In this document: positions 11,407 to 22,939 of the stretch, piece by piece
Layout: each line of letters starts with the position of its first letter
Numbering within the stretch: the first letter of the stretch is position 1
Assembly: GCF_001411555.2 (NCBI RefSeq)
Contig: NC_049901.1
Coordinates: 27,050,372 to 27,114,371, forward strand
From: Juglans regia
Taxonomy: Eukaryota; Streptophyta; Magnoliopsida; Fagales; Juglandaceae
Reading direction: 5' to 3'
DNA length: 64,000 bases
The notes under the pieces: generated by a model
What the model was told of the DNA's origin: nothing
What the model saw: only the letters and a program-made list of their open reading frames with translations
The model's database searches: none
Program-made: the position numbers and the translations under genes

Positions 11407-12172
11407 TTAAGTTAGAATGTTTACGAGGACTGGGCTTTCCCTGTCGAACCTGTTTGCCTTTGTATTTAGTTTCGTAAGTCCATTTTTTTGGTCCACTCGG
11501 TTCAATCCTTTATGTCGGTCCGCTGTCTTTGTTTCTGCCCTTTCCAAGTCACTCCTTCTGGGGGTAGTCAGTGCTCGGAGCGTATCTTCTGCGTTTATGA
11601 ATCTTTTTGCGCGGTCCATAAACTCTTTTAGGGTGGTCGGGGTTTTCCGAGCGATTTCAGTCATGAAGGGGTTACGGGGCTAGACCCTCCTAACAGTGCA
11701 GCCAAGGTGATTTTCTCGTCTTGGTCGTCTGTCATCATTCGTTCTTTGTTAAATCGGGAGAGATATGACTTGAGGCTCTTGTCATCCCTTTGTTTAACAG
11801 TCAGAAGGTAAGTTGCTGGTCTTCTCCTCGTTCGATTGGCCATGAATTGTGTTAAGAAGAGACGTGTCAACTCATTGAAGCTGTCCACAGTTACAGGTCG
11901 TAAGGAACCAAACCACTTTCGTGCTGCTCCCTTCAAGGTGAGGGGGAAAGCCTGACATGCTACTTCGTTGGGGAAGTCGTGGAGGTCATATGAGTCTTGA
12001 AAGTCTCCAGGTATTCCAATGGGTCTTTAGTTCCGTCATATGCTTCCATTTGGGGGACTTTGAATTTCGGAGGTATTAGTATCGCCATAATCCCAACATT
12101 GTACGACAATTCAGCGTTGGTAAGGAGTTGATCTAAAGTTGAGGGCTGGCCCATTTGTTTAGCTACTTCCAA
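11407..12172 (-). pseudogene. Gypsy gag (capsid-like retrotransposon gag domain) remnant
   Basis: The minus strand carries the plant retrotransposon gag domain. First comes PPKFKVPQMEAYDGTKDPLEYLETFKT (12172-11960, two pieces), then GAARKWFGSL and LTRLFLTQFMANR, then DKSLKSYLSRFNKE, ending in a FMDRAKRFINAED-like helix. Gag forms the virus-like particle. The frame changes at about 11950 and 11665, so no continuous protein remains. The same domain order appears in the second element at 19948-20663. Confidence 0.85.
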
Positions 12173-12178
12173 CTGAAT

Positions 12179-12427
12179 TTATATATTGACTCTATGATGT
12201 TCTTCATCTACGGCGATCACGTGAGGACGGGCTTCAGAGTGATGAATCTGTTGATCCACCTCTGGTTCTCCTTTGCCCCTTCGTAAAGCTGCATTTTCTT
12301 GATGAAGGGTCTCCATTTCTGTCATAAGTTTCCGTATTGCTTCGATTTGTTCATTGAGTCTTGTTTCCATTGCTTCAGACCGTGCTACTTCAAGTTGCGA
12401 GCGCTGAGAGAGGGTTGTTGCTGGCAT
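12179..12427 (-). pseudogene. Gag N-terminal coiled-coil region
   Basis: A minus-strand ORF beginning ATG at 12427, about 50 bp from the LTR end and primer-binding region, so a natural gag start. It encodes a Glu/Arg-rich helix (EQIEAIRKLMTEMETLHQEN) that looks like a coiled coil, ending just before the gag domain piece at 12172 with a frame break. Confidence 0.6.
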
Positions 12428-12454
12428 ACAAAGGACACACTAGTTATGGGACAA

Positions 12455-12478
12455 TAGAGATCCCACAGATGGCGCCAC
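12455..12478 (-). promoter_or_regulatory. Primer-binding region of the Tat-like gypsy
   Basis: Directly next to the LTR end (TGTTGATG at 12479), the minus strand reads AGTGGCGCCATCTGTGGGAT, a string that follows the LTR in many plant Tat-type elements. I do not assign the priming tRNA. Confidence 0.65.
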
Positions 12479-12855
12479 TGTTGATGTCGTGTTTCACAGC
12501 CCTGGGCAATTCCACTCGATCAATGCTAGTACGATCACCTACACAGTGATAAAAGAGGGACCTCGGGGTCTGTTGATGCTCCGATGCTTAAGTCAGTATG
12601 GATCTAAGGTTGAAGATGAAGTATATTGACGATGATTGTGTTAGATTACCCATTTGTGTGTTGTTGGTTGTGTTATTTATACTTGTCGACCTGGTTTTCA
12701 CAGTAGTGGAGCGTTGTATAGCAAGAGATCATATATTCATGTTGTCCTCTCGCCGAGCTATCCCTTTGCCATCAGTTTGCCGAGCTATGAAGTGCTCAGT
12801 GCCACTGAGTATTGTTCGAGCCTTGGGCCACATTGAATGCGGCATATATCACTTG
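12479..12855 (-). repeat. 5' LTR of the Tat-like gypsy, truncated
   Basis: Homologous to 1068-1239 plus 3668-3870. A minus-strand TATA-like box (TATAAATAA) lies at about 12668-12680. Homology to the other copy stops near 12855, where a different LTR-like block begins, so the outer part of this LTR is lost or displaced. Confidence 0.75.
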
Positions 12856-12856
12856 C

Positions 12857-15800
12857 TTGTGTAAACAAGCACTATACTCCTATATCAACCTTCTCTTAAC
12901 CCGGCTAGCATGACTCTTCACGCTACCTGTCCCTTTTTGACACTTCATCTCAACACTTAACACGATAAGTCTCCATTCATAACTACGCCTTATATCACGT
13001 CATATAACTCGAGATTGCTCCAAAGCTATACCATGACCTTGTCACATCACCTGATATCCCATTACGTCATTCTTACATCAGCCCTTAACTCATCACGAGT
13101 ACGGTTCCTCATGTACTCCTATCACATCGTGACATCTCATCACGTTCCCATTACGCCATTCCTACACTCTAACACTTCACCCATCATAAGCATGACATCC
13201 AATAACCGTGTCACTTCATGACGTTGCCCAGTCATGCTTCCGCTGCGTACTCTCACACTTGTTCCGCTCCTTCGCCCTTCACAAGCACGACTACCAATAG
13301 TCATGTCATTTTGTGACATTCCCCAGTTATGCTTCCGCTGAGCACTCTTACACTTGTTCTACTACTCCACGTATACTCTTAGCCATAAGTCCATCACGGT
13401 GACACTTGTCACATCAGACTACCAGCTACGCTATAACTACTTCGAGACACTGTTACACATTTCTCGACACTACCCATCACGTTCCACGCCCATCAATCAC
13501 ATAACTATCTTTATCTCTACGACACATCACACGAAGTGTCGCTGCCACGTGGAGTACACTCCACGTATACTCTCTTCACATACGCCACATCATCACTATG
13601 GCATATCCGCCATATGGTGCATCACTATACCACATGGAGTACACTCCTTGTGTACTTCCTTCATATGCATTATGCCACATCACCATTATGGCATACCTGC
13701 CATATGGTGCATCAGTCTACTACATGGAGTACACTCCACGTGTACTCCTTTCACACGCACTACGCCACATCACCCCTATGGTGTACACGCCATATGGTGC
13801 ATCAATCCATCACATGGAGTACATTTCGCATGTACTCCCCTCATACACACCATGCCACATCACCATTATGGCTTACTCGCCATATGGTACATCACTCCAC
13901 CATACGGAGTACATTCCACATGTACTCCCTTCACATACGCCACATCACCACTATGGCATACCTGCCATATGGTGCATCACAATACCACATGGAATACACT
14001 CCACGTATACTCCATTCATATGCGTTATGCCACATCACCACTATGGCATGCACGCCATATGGTGCATCAATCCACCACATAGAGTACATTCCGCATGTAT
14101 TATTCTCATACACATCACGCCACATCACCATTATGGCTTACTAGCCATATGGTACATCACTCCACCACATGGGGTACACTCCATGTGTACTCCTTTTACA
14201 AGCACTACCCCACAGAGTACACTCCACTTGTACTCATCCCGTTCCACAATATGCCAGGAGGGTATATTTTACATATACTCTTCTTATCTCACACTACGCC
14301 ACACACACAGAGTACACTCAGCGTGTACTGTTCCTATTCCATCTGCCACCTACACAACACTTCATAGCACACTTCCCATCTATGCCCAACACATCACAAC
14401 GCACTACATAGATAAGCCCAACACTTCACATACACATCACATCACATCACATCACCACACTACACAGATATGCCCAACACTTCACTACACAAAATGCCCA
14501 ACACTTCATTATACAGAACATCCCAACACAGCGAACTCCACAATACTAACAGCACAGTTCACAACCTAATCAATTAATCAATATCTAACATAATTAACGA
14601 GGGATAGAGGGTTATACCATCGACGAGATAATCTATGCGTTGCTCGCTGATTGTCACAGCCGATGATGTCGGAAGCGTCGTACGTGGCGGCTAACCCACG
14701 TAAGGTGACTATTTGGGTATTTGGATAGCTAGGTGTGGTCTTGGAAGGGCTCGTGGTGGCCATGTGATGGTGGCAAGGAGCATAACACGGCAGATCTGGC
14801 AGTGTACAGTGGCGGTCAGCCATGCGCAATGGCTGTCCATCACATGCAGTGGCTACCCACCACATAAAGTGGTGGTTTGGACCTAGGGTTTGGCTAATGG
14901 AGGTGCGGTGGGACTCGTGGTGGCGTCAAGGTGGTGCCATGGTGACTCATGGCGGCAGATCTGGCTGCACGGTGGAGGAGAAGCCGTGGGAGAGTGAGAG
15001 AGAGTGTGCGTGCATGGGTGGCAGATCGGGGCTATGGGCAGTTGGGATAGCTCGGTGGTGGCCTAAGGAGGCTGGAGGTGGTGGTCATCTGCCGTGGGTG
15101 GCGGTGCATGGTGGTGGAGGGTGTGAAACCCGTGCGTGAGAGAGGGAGAAACCATGAGATGGAGGAGGGGGCTACTGGCCATGGGTTCAAGGGAGGAGGA
15201 AGGGGGAGACTAGGAGGTGCCTGTGGTGTTGTCTGGTGGCCAAGGTGGCCTCCCACGGCGGCGCTAGGAGCATCGGTGGCCTTGAAGCCGTGTGAACCCA
15301 TTTTCATGGGTATGGTGCATGTGCACGATGGAGGGGGAGAGGGAGGCTGAGCTCGCTAGAGGATAATGGCCGGTGGAAGGAGAAGCTGCTGTGGAAGTGG
15401 TGGCACCGGAGGACGGAGCACGGCGGCGCAGTAAGCACTAAGCCCGTTCGGGCTGTGCATGGCCAGCGGAGAGAGAGAGAGGGAGCGTGGGAAAGAGAGA
15501 CTTGCATGGGAGGGCTCGCCGAAGGGAGGAGGTGCCGGTGGTGAGGGTTGCCGACGCACAGTGGCGTCGGGCTGAGGCATGGAGCATTTGGCGAGGGGGA
15601 GAGGTCGCGTACTACGTATGCTTGAGGGAGAGAGAGGAAAGAGAGAGAGAGAACTGGGGAAAAGTGAGGGAGACAGAGAGAGGGTCTGGGTATTTAACTC
15701 AGTCCCTTCGTCTGGGGATCTACATAACGATCTAAAGATGGGGATTAAAACAGTAATTTGAAAATGCGTAAATATTAACTTAATTAAAAGCACTTAGAGG

Positions 15801-16313
15801 AATTAAGGTAGAATATTATTTAACTAACTTTAGTTTCTAAAATAATATTCCTTCATCATTAATAAAATGATGAAATGTTATTTAACTTATTTAAAAGGAT
15901 AAAACCATTTAATTAATTAAAACTTTCAACATAATTTAAATCCCATAATATTTCAAATAATTGAAATCATTTTAATAATATTATTAAAATGATTTTCGAC
16001 AATTATAATATTTTTGGAGCTCTTCAATAATATTATAATTGTCGTATTTAAGATCAATCTTAATTTAATAACACTGGAAATACTTCTTATAAATATTTCC
16101 AGCATATTTAAAATACTGGACGTGCCCTAGAAGTCACAAGATATCTTTCGAAACACGCCATCATGGTTTGACACGTATGACGAGGCTCACAGTCACTAGT
16201 GAGAAGGGCAGATGATCACATAATCTCTGCCCTCGGGATTTGCTTATGTCATAAAGAAGTAACGTACGTCAGAAAGAAGAAGCGTACATAAGAAGGAAGG
16301 TGCAGGGTATTAC
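12857..16313 (-). mobile_element. Long LTR-like block (probable solo gypsy LTR) containing a minisatellite
   Basis: It begins TGTAAACAAG at 12857 and ends GGGTATTACA at 16313, so TG/CA ends are present. On the minus strand it would start TGTAATACCCTGC, which resembles the TGTAACACCC starts of plant chromodomain gypsy LTRs. No gag or pol is visible. From right to left it holds an AT-rich part, a GC-rich part (14820-15700) and a 90-bp tandem array. Flanks (GCTTG and CTTAG) are not a clean 5-bp duplication, so the boundary call is tentative. The GC-rich open frames between 14820 and 15793 overlap on both strands and look accidental. Confidence 0.45.
13535..14270. repeat. 90-bp tandem minisatellite, about eight copies
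   Basis: The anchor CATATGGTGCATCA (or a one-base variant) recurs at 13611, 13701, 13791, 13881, 13966, 14056 and 14146: spacing 90 bp, once 85. Each unit holds an inverted pair GGAGTACA...TGTACTCC separated by about 7 bp, and a (G)CCATATGG palindrome. Because 90 is divisible by three, all frames stay open over long stretches, which gives false 240-320 residue ORFs. Confidence 0.9.
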
Positions 16314-18460
16314 ACTTAGCGACTTTGTTTGATGAGGCCAACGTTTCTCTGCATTCTCCTTGTGCTGATTTCCTTTTTTCATTGTCCATCTTTTATTTGG
16401 GCTTTACCCCGCCTGATTATTTTATTCTTCCACTTTGCGTCGTTGTGTTTTACTTGGGCATGCAGTCATCTCCGTGCTCTTCCCGTGTAGTTGGATAAGT
16501 AGGCTGGGCTGCTTTTTGCCGCGTTGATGGCCGAGGTCAAGTCATTGGGTAGTCGTGGGGCTGATCTTGCTCTCCACCACGGGGAGACAGGGCGACCTCT
16601 GGCTCAACCCATCTCCTTGGCTCGCGAGGAGGTAAGTCGTCCAGGCAGTTTGGAACTATACCCATCCTTCTCTGTTGGCATTTCGTATTTGATCCCTAAT
16701 TGGAAAACAAGGATGCTATCACCATTTGTCTTTAAGGGCAAGAGTTAATTTCGCAAACCTGGGCCTCCTGGCCTATATAGCGATGTGCTCGTTATTTCCT
16801 ATCATGCGCTGATGTATGTGTTCTTCGGTAAAATATTCGGGAGGTTGAATGACTTGGCCTGCTCTTCGCCGGGGAGAGGTCAAGACTCCTTAGTCCGACC
16901 TGCCCCTTTAACCCCCGATGAGGTAATTTCTTCAGGAGGCCTAAAGGTCGGACCCGCTCTCCTCCGAAGGAGGGTTTGAGTGGCCTCTTGCTCAACACGT
17001 CCCTGTTACCCTCCGGGAAGGTAATTTGTTCAGGCATGTTGAGTCGAAACCTGCTCCCGCTCGTCAACATTGTGTAGCCCCTTGTTTTGACTTTTCCACC
17101 TTGGAGATTTTGTTCATGTCGAGTAGTCGAAAAACTAGGGCCGCACTCCATTGGGGAGAGGTCGGGATGCCTCAAATCAAACCCACCCCTTTGGTTCCCC
17201 AAGGAGGTAACTTCTTCGGACGGCCGCGATTGGAGTTGGGGTAAGTATTCGGGTAGCCTAAAAGCCGAACCCACTCTCCTCTACGGGAGGGTTCGAGTGG
17301 CCTCTAGCTCGACTCACCCCTGTTACCCGGCGGAGAGGTAATTCGTTCGAGCAGTTTTAAGAGTGAACATGCTCCCGCTCGTTGACATCACAGAGAAATG
17401 TAGGATTTGGACCAGGCTGGTGCTAAACCCACTTTTCTTTCGCAATAGAGGTTAGGGTAAGTATTCAGGCCGCCTAAAGGCTAGACCCGCTCTCCTCCGC
17501 GAGACGGTCTGAGTGGCTTTTGGCTCGACTCATCCATATTACCCCAAGAGGAGGTAAGTTTTCAAGCAGTCTGCAACTAGACCCGCTCCCACGTGTTGGC
17601 GCTTACAAGGAAGGTAAGTCTTTTATTTTTGGGCAGCTGAGGACTGCTCCGCACTCTGCTGCAAGAGAGATAAGGCAACCTTTAGGCCTACATTTTTTCT
17701 GTGATATCCCGCGGAGGAGGTAAGTTCAGACATCGATATAGCCGATCTGCTCTTCGCCTCGATAGGAATTGGGATAAGTTGTTCTGGCCTCTGGGGTAGG
17801 ACCCGCTCTCCATCGCGGGAAGGGTAGGATGGCCTTTGGCCTAGTTCTCCCATTTGGTACCACGGGAGGTATGCTGTTCGGGGAGTTTGAGATTAAACCC
17901 GCTCTCACTCGTTGATATCATAGGGAAGGTAAGTGTTGGGTCAGGCTGACGCTGATCCCACTCTTCTTTGCGGCGGAGGTTGGGGGTAAGTTGTTCGGGC
18001 CATTAGAGGGCATGACCCGCTTTCCATCGTGGGAGGGGTATAACAGCCTTCGCCCTAGTTCTCCCTTTTGGTCCTGCGAGAGGTACGTTGTTCGAGTAGT
18101 TTGAGACTGGACCTGCACCTGCCTATTGACACTCTTAAGAAAGTTAAGCTTTCGTCTTCGGGTTGCCAAGGGCTGACCCGCACTCCGAAGTGGGAGGGAC
18201 AAGGCAACATTTTGGTCTACCTTTCTCGCGGGGAAGGTAACTTATTCGGACAGCGATGTGGCTGGTCCACTCTTCACTGCAATGGGGGTTAGGGTAAGTT
18301 ATTTGGGCCGTCGAGGGGGCAGGACCTACTCTCCATCGAGGGAGGAATAGAGCAGCCTTCGGCCTAGCCCTTGCCTTTGATCCCGAGGGAGGTACGTTGT
18401 TCGAGCAGTTTGGGAGTGGACCTGCTCCCGCATGCTTACATCGCAGGGAAGGTAAACATT
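16314..18460. repeat. Degenerate higher-order tandem repeat (~311 bp) rich in GAGGTAAGT
   Basis: The stretch is built from related subunits of the kind 'GGTAAGTTGTTCGGGCC...GACCCGCTCTCC...'. Good examples of the same subunit start at 17982 and 18293, 311 bp apart. GGTAAG/GGTAAT/GGTACG motifs occur at about 16629, 16917, 17018, 17204, 17241, 17335, 17455, 17551, 17611, 17716, 17925, 17982, 18079, 18232, 18293, 18390 and 18449. No sustained coding frame is convincing. By position it may be the 3' variable region of the gypsy remnant to its right. The first ~200 bp (16314-16520) show no repeats. Confidence 0.65.
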
Positions 18461-18640
18461 AATCCGGTGATGATTTTATTGTTGCAAATTTAGTTAATCA
18501 TAGATTGTCTTGTCGTTGTTTTGTTGATAACACAAAAGTTCGAAGTAGATGTGTTGTACTGTCCTGTAAAATCATGATTTTTCATTAAATAGTATAAATT
18601 TACAATACTAAAATGACATACTACAAAATAAAGGGGAACA
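18461..18640. other. AT-rich spacer at the edge of gypsy remnant 2
   Basis: AT-rich sequence with no coding signal. It resembles a transcript 3' end on the plus strand (several TTAAAT/AATAAA-like motifs) but nothing definite can be said. Confidence 0.3.
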
Positions 18641-18781
18641 AAGCTTTTGGCCGGGGAGCTTTCATTCGTTCTGCCTTTGCCTCTGGGGTCATGCACCTTC
18701 TCACTCCCCCCCGAGCTTGGTAGGGTGAGTAGCAGATGAAGGTCTGCCAGGGCTCTCCAAGCGGCACATGACCTATTTTTT

Positions 18782-19440
18782 CTAGGAGGTGCTGTTTGGG
18801 ATAAGCCCACCATCCGTCTGCTTTAGCTCTTGGATGTAGCATTCCCTTGCCAATACCTGTTCACCTCGAATTTCTCCCACTCTGCGAAGAGTTGGGAGTT
18901 TTATCTTGAGGTGGTAGGTTGACGTGACGGCCATCAAGCTATTAGGGTGGGCCTTCCAATGATGGCGTTGTATGACGACAGGGTCCTCACCACCAGGAAG
19001 TCGACCATGACCGAGGTCGTGCAAGGGGTGCTGCTGAAGAGGACTGACAGGGTGATGGTTCCCATAGGCTTAACCATACTCCCGGAGAAGCCTTTCAATG
19101 GCATGGGGGACGGGTGCAGCCGAGCATCATATATTCTCATTCTAGTGAAGGCCTCCTAGAATAGGATGTCCGCAGAACTCCTATTGGCAATGATGATTCT
19201 GCGGGTGGTAAAGTTGGCGACTAGCACAGTCACCACTAGCACATCTTCGTGGGGGTACATGACACCTTCCTCGTTGGCCTCCGTGAAGGAGATGACTGGG
19301 GCAGACTCACCCCTTCAATGCTTGGCGGGATGGTACTCGGCCGAGTACACCTCGTGGTAACGAGCCCGCTTGGCATGCGCTTTTCTGCTTGAGGAAGAAA
19401 CACCCCCACCTGCAAATCCTCCCGCTATGGTTCAGATTTC
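18782..19440 (-). pseudogene. Gypsy protease-RT linker remnant (element 2)
   Basis: Minus-strand pieces read SSYNAIIGRPTLIA (18934-19140) and then, in another frame, LMAVTSTYHLKIKLPTL and GEQVLARECY (18782-19024). These match the protease-RT linker of Tat-like gypsy and parallel 10148-10588 of the first element. The protease active site is not readable. Nothing of RT remains to its left. Confidence 0.65.
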
Positions 19441-19947
19441 TCCAAGTGGAGGTCCCCCCTGTGGTGGCAAGCGAGGATGATCTTGCTACGGCCCCACGCG
19501 ATGGTGGTTGCCACCGGTGGCTGTCTTCCCTCTTGCGCTAGTCGACCCGGTCCATGCTCCTTTCCATCAACCTTCCCCTTCTTTCTTGCTCCAGTCTTCG
19601 AGCAGAGGGATAACATTGCCTTTTCTGCTTCGCATGCTCCCTCCTCCCTTGCTGGGAGAAGCAATCCTCAGTTTTATGCGAGGTGGACCTGTAGTATGTG
19701 CAGTAGCTGCATGCAATACCCCGATCATGCTCCTAGCGAGCGGCGAAAGTGTCGGCCTCATGGATGGTGAACGTAGGCCTATCGAACCGAGGTCTCAGTC
19801 CCCTTGTCGGGGCTTCCTCCCTCCTCTTGTCTTGGGAACTTTTCTCCTGCTTCTCGTGGGCCTTAGCCTTAGCCGAGGCCTTCGCCTTCCTCTCTACTTG
19901 CTCCAGCTCTTTCTTTCTTGGCTCCGTCTGGGCCCGCAGAGTGTCCT

Positions 19948-20663
19948 CTACGTTGAGAAGTTGTCAGCCTGATCCATGAACTCTCGCAGTGTCATGGGAA
20001 TTCTCATTGCCAGTTCGGCCATAAATTGGGATCGCGACCAAACCCCTCCTAGAAGAGTTGCCAAGGTTATTTTCTCATCTTGGTCGTCAGTGGTCATGCC
20101 CTCCTTGTTGAATCGGGTCAGGTAAGACTTTAGGCTCTCGTCCTCCTCCTGTTTGATGGTGAGGAGGTACGCCTCTAGGCGCCGCCTCCTCCGACTCGAC
20201 ATGTACTAACTCAAGAACAGTCTGGCTAGCTCGCCAAAACTGTCTATGGATTCAGACCCCAAAGACCTGAACCATACTCTCATGCCGACCCCTTCAGGGT
20301 CAACGAGAATGCTTTGCATGCCACCTCACCCGGGAAGCCATGCAGCATCATGTGAGTCCTGAAAGTTTCCAGGTGCTTAAGAAGGTCCCTTCTTTCGTCG
20401 TACATTTCCATGGCTGGGACCTTGAACTTTGGTGGTAAGGGCACAACCATCACCTCCTCTGTATGGAGTAGACCAGTGCTCGTGAGCAGTTGGTCCATTG
20501 ATGACGACGTACCCGCCTTCCTTGTGATCTCTTCATATTTTCCTTTGAGACTACGGAGCTTGTCCTGCATGTTCTTTTGATCCTCCTCCCTATTTGGTTT
20601 AGCTTGTGTGTTCCAGGACCCCATGTGCTCACTATCGCAAGACTCTACTTCCCCATCCTGCAC
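19948..20663 (-). pseudogene. Gypsy gag remnant (element 2)
   Basis: The minus strand encodes PPKFKVPAMEMYDERRDLLK and HLETFRTHMMLHGFPGEVA (20663-20280). After a break near 20210-20280 it continues with LEAYLLTIKQEEDESLKSYL and a FMDQADNFST-like end (20202-19948). Domain content and order match the gag at 11407-12172, with moderate divergence. Confidence 0.8.
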
Positions 20664-21310
20664 TTATTGACGTTTTTTGAGTTCCTCGTTTTCTTTATGA
20701 AGTGTTTGCACCTTATCGGTCAGCTTCGTCACCCACTCCTCCATATTTTTCAATCTTGCTTCCATGGCTTCCTCCGTGTCTCTTCTGAGCTGTCCGGTAC
20801 GGGTTGTCGCAGGCATGTGAAATACATGTAAGATCTACAAAGATCCCACAAACAACGCCACTGTTAATGTCGTGTTTCGCATGCGTTTGGGCCAGGTTTC
20901 TGCAACTCAGGTCTTCAGGACTTAAGTCTGCAAAAGATGAGAAAAGAGGCAACTAGGAGAGGGCGGCCCTGAGGCAAGGAGTCTCCAATGCCAAAGTTGA
21001 TAAATTCTCTTGAAAGTTTGTAAATAAGTGAGAGAGTCTAGAGATCATAGAGTTTTCTTGTATCTATGACTTGCTATTTATACCATAAATCTGGGGGGAC
21101 AGATCGTGTCTGCCCCATGGAGTTCGTGTCCTTCGTACTGTTCATTTTGTCAGAATCCTTTAATGCGGGGTGGCTATGTGACGACGTCATTAATATGGCG
21201 TGTAGTTCAGGTGGTGGTTCCATTAATGTAGCGTGATTCTCCAATTTCCCTCACCCCGCTAGAGTCCTTGGTGGTCCTTTGATGCCCCTCCTGTCAAAGA
21301 ATTGAGGGTC

Positions 21311-22027
21311 TCCCGTACATTACGCCCACTACAAGGACAAACACTCAAGAGCTGGACATTATTCAAGGGATCTCCAAGGCAACGAGTCCCTCATGCAGGT
21401 TGTGTCCAGAGGAGCCTATCCATGGTCCAGGTTGGAGACTTTACTTATTATGGGCTGGGCCTTTGGTTCTTGTTCCTTTGGTTGCCATTTTCACTGAAGG
21501 GGGAACAATTCCCTTACAAAGGCATTGAAGATTAATTAATAAATCACTAGTTCTTTCTTTGAATTGAATAGATATTCTAATGCTCATCTATAAAATAAAT
21601 AATAAATAATAAATAAAATATATAAACATAAATAAAGAGAGAGAGTGTGTGATTTATGTGATTTGACATAAAAGCCTACGTCTACAGGAGTAAAATTTAT
21701 TATATTTGATGATTTTACCGTCTCTCATTATTTCCCAGAGTTCTTAATACAATGGAGAAAATAAAGTTGAAGAAGATGTTTTTCCTCTAGAGAGAGCCCC
21801 ACGAGTTGTAGAGTAATAGAGAGTTTTTCCTTGTAGAGTTGCTAGATTCTCCATATTTGTAGTAATTTCCTCCTTTTATAGATGTCTCATTCTTTCTTTA
21901 GAGTAACTAGTACTACTTGTCTTATGTCATTTTTACATTTTTATACCTTAGTTAATCTCTTTTAATTTTATGCTTTCATTTTATTTTTATTAATGGACTT
22001 TCGGTAGGCTGGACCCAATTCATTTTA
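21311..22027. other. AT-rich non-genic stretch, possible copia LTR fragment
   Basis: No gene seen. The part about 21660-21910 has 'ccacgagttgtagagtaatagag' and a minus-strand CTATAAAAGGAGG, which looks like an LTR promoter, but no second copy is present in the window to prove it. Confidence 0.35.
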
Positions 22028-22413
22028 GGTCTTGTTTGGATACACAGTTTAGATAAGATAATATATTTTGAATAGTAGTAAAATTTTTGAGTTAAAATGA
22101 GATGAAATAATTTGTAAAAAAAATGTGTGTTTGGATAGTGAGATGAGATGAGATAGTTTTTAATTTTTTAGATTTGAAAAAGGTGTAGGTCCCACTATTT
22201 TATAGAGTATCCGAATTTTTCACTGTTTTGTTCATGTACTGTTTACATTAGTTTTTGTACTATTTATGTCAGTGTTTACTATTTATTTACTGTTTATTTA
22301 AGTGAATATTTTTAAAATTTAAGAGAAAATATTACATTTAGATAGTTAAAATTACTATACGGTATAATTCTAGATAATATATTTTAATCTGTATTAACTA
22401 ATCAAACCGGGAG
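22028..22413. mobile_element. Tourist-like (PIF/Harbinger) MITE, long form
   Basis: It begins GGTCTTGTTTGGATACAC after TTA and is homologous, in reverse orientation, to the MITE at 53053-53412. Both contain the block 'gataatatattttgaatagtag', 'tttgaaaaaggtgtaggtcccac' and repeats of 'tactgtttat'. The right end (AATCAAACCGGGA) is diverged and the TTA duplication is not preserved there. It lies just upstream of the MEI2-like gene. Confidence 0.7.
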
Positions 22414-22439
22414 AACCTTTTTTTTCATTTTAAATGATG

Positions 22440-22898
22440 TAACACTCAGACAAGTGGAATATCTAGTTCCTTGTCAGTTTGTAAAAAGAGTAGCCTTGGC
22501 AACACAAAGCAAACAAAAAAGACTTGACTTGTAGCGAAACCACGAGGAGTTTATTATGTTATTTTCGTCTCGCTCTTGGTTGTTTATTTATAATAAACTC
22601 CAGCTCGGCATCTCTCTCTCTCTCTCTCACAAGCTTTCTATGGCTTGAGGGGGATTCTGTTCCCATTTTCTTACTTTTCTCTTTCTCTCTTGTTTCGCGG
22701 CGAGGGAGGAGGAAGTAGAGGAGTAGAAGAAATAAATTTCTCTCACTCTACGAAACTTCCTCTCTCTCTCTCTCAGCTTGACTTTTGATCGAAGACAGAG
22801 CTTTCTTCTTTATAATCTTTCAGACAGTGCGCCCATCCTCAAGTATGTGCTCTCCTTGACCACTCTATCGCTCTCTCTGTTGATTCTCTCCACAATTT

Positions 22899-22939
<41 letters not shown>

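Larger units (their letters stand above)
1068..12855 (-). mobile_element. Decayed Ty3/gypsy element, Tat-like lineage
   Basis: An LTR retrotransposon read on the minus strand. Its LTR 3' ends are recognisable on both sides: TGTTGATATCG starts at 1068 and TGTTGATGTCG at 12479, and about 170 bp after each are clearly homologous. From right to left the order is LTR, primer-binding region, gag, basic/zinc-knuckle region, protease, RT fragment, a long 3' non-coding region with tandem repeats, an antisense ORF, and LTR. RNase H and integrase are missing. The gag-protease-RT residue patterns and the antisense ORF before the 3' LTR suggest the Tat/Retand branch, which is family knowledge and not a search result. 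A 2.4-kb solo LTR interrupts the left LTR. The right LTR stops matching at about 12855. Many stops and frame changes make the element non-autonomous. Confidence 0.8.
18640..21310 (-). mobile_element. Second Tat-like gypsy remnant (LTR, gag, protease linker)
   Basis: A minus-strand gypsy fragment in the same order as the first: LTR (starts TGTTAATGTCG at 20862), primer-binding-like AGTGGCGTTGTTTGTGGGAT, gag (20663-19948), then a gag C-terminal and protease-RT linker zone (19440-18780). Everything after the linker is lost. Its LTR shares only the terminal 'tgtcgtgtttcgca' with the first element, so it is a related but different family. A minus-strand TATAAATAG box lies near 21070. The right LTR limit is unclear (perhaps near 21317). 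Confidence 0.7.

Noticed and set aside
13354..14569. Long open frames (up to 323 residues) in three frames
   Set aside because: They arise because the minisatellite unit is 90 bp, divisible by three; the translations are periodic copies of the repeat and overlap in all frames.
14820..15793. Several GC-rich ORFs on both strands
   Set aside because: They are Gly/Pro/Ser-rich, overlapping on opposite strands, in a GC-rich part of an LTR-like block, with no recognisable domain.
16524..18292. ORFs of 60-160 residues on both strands
   Set aside because: They fall in the degenerate higher-order repeat; periodic, without domains.
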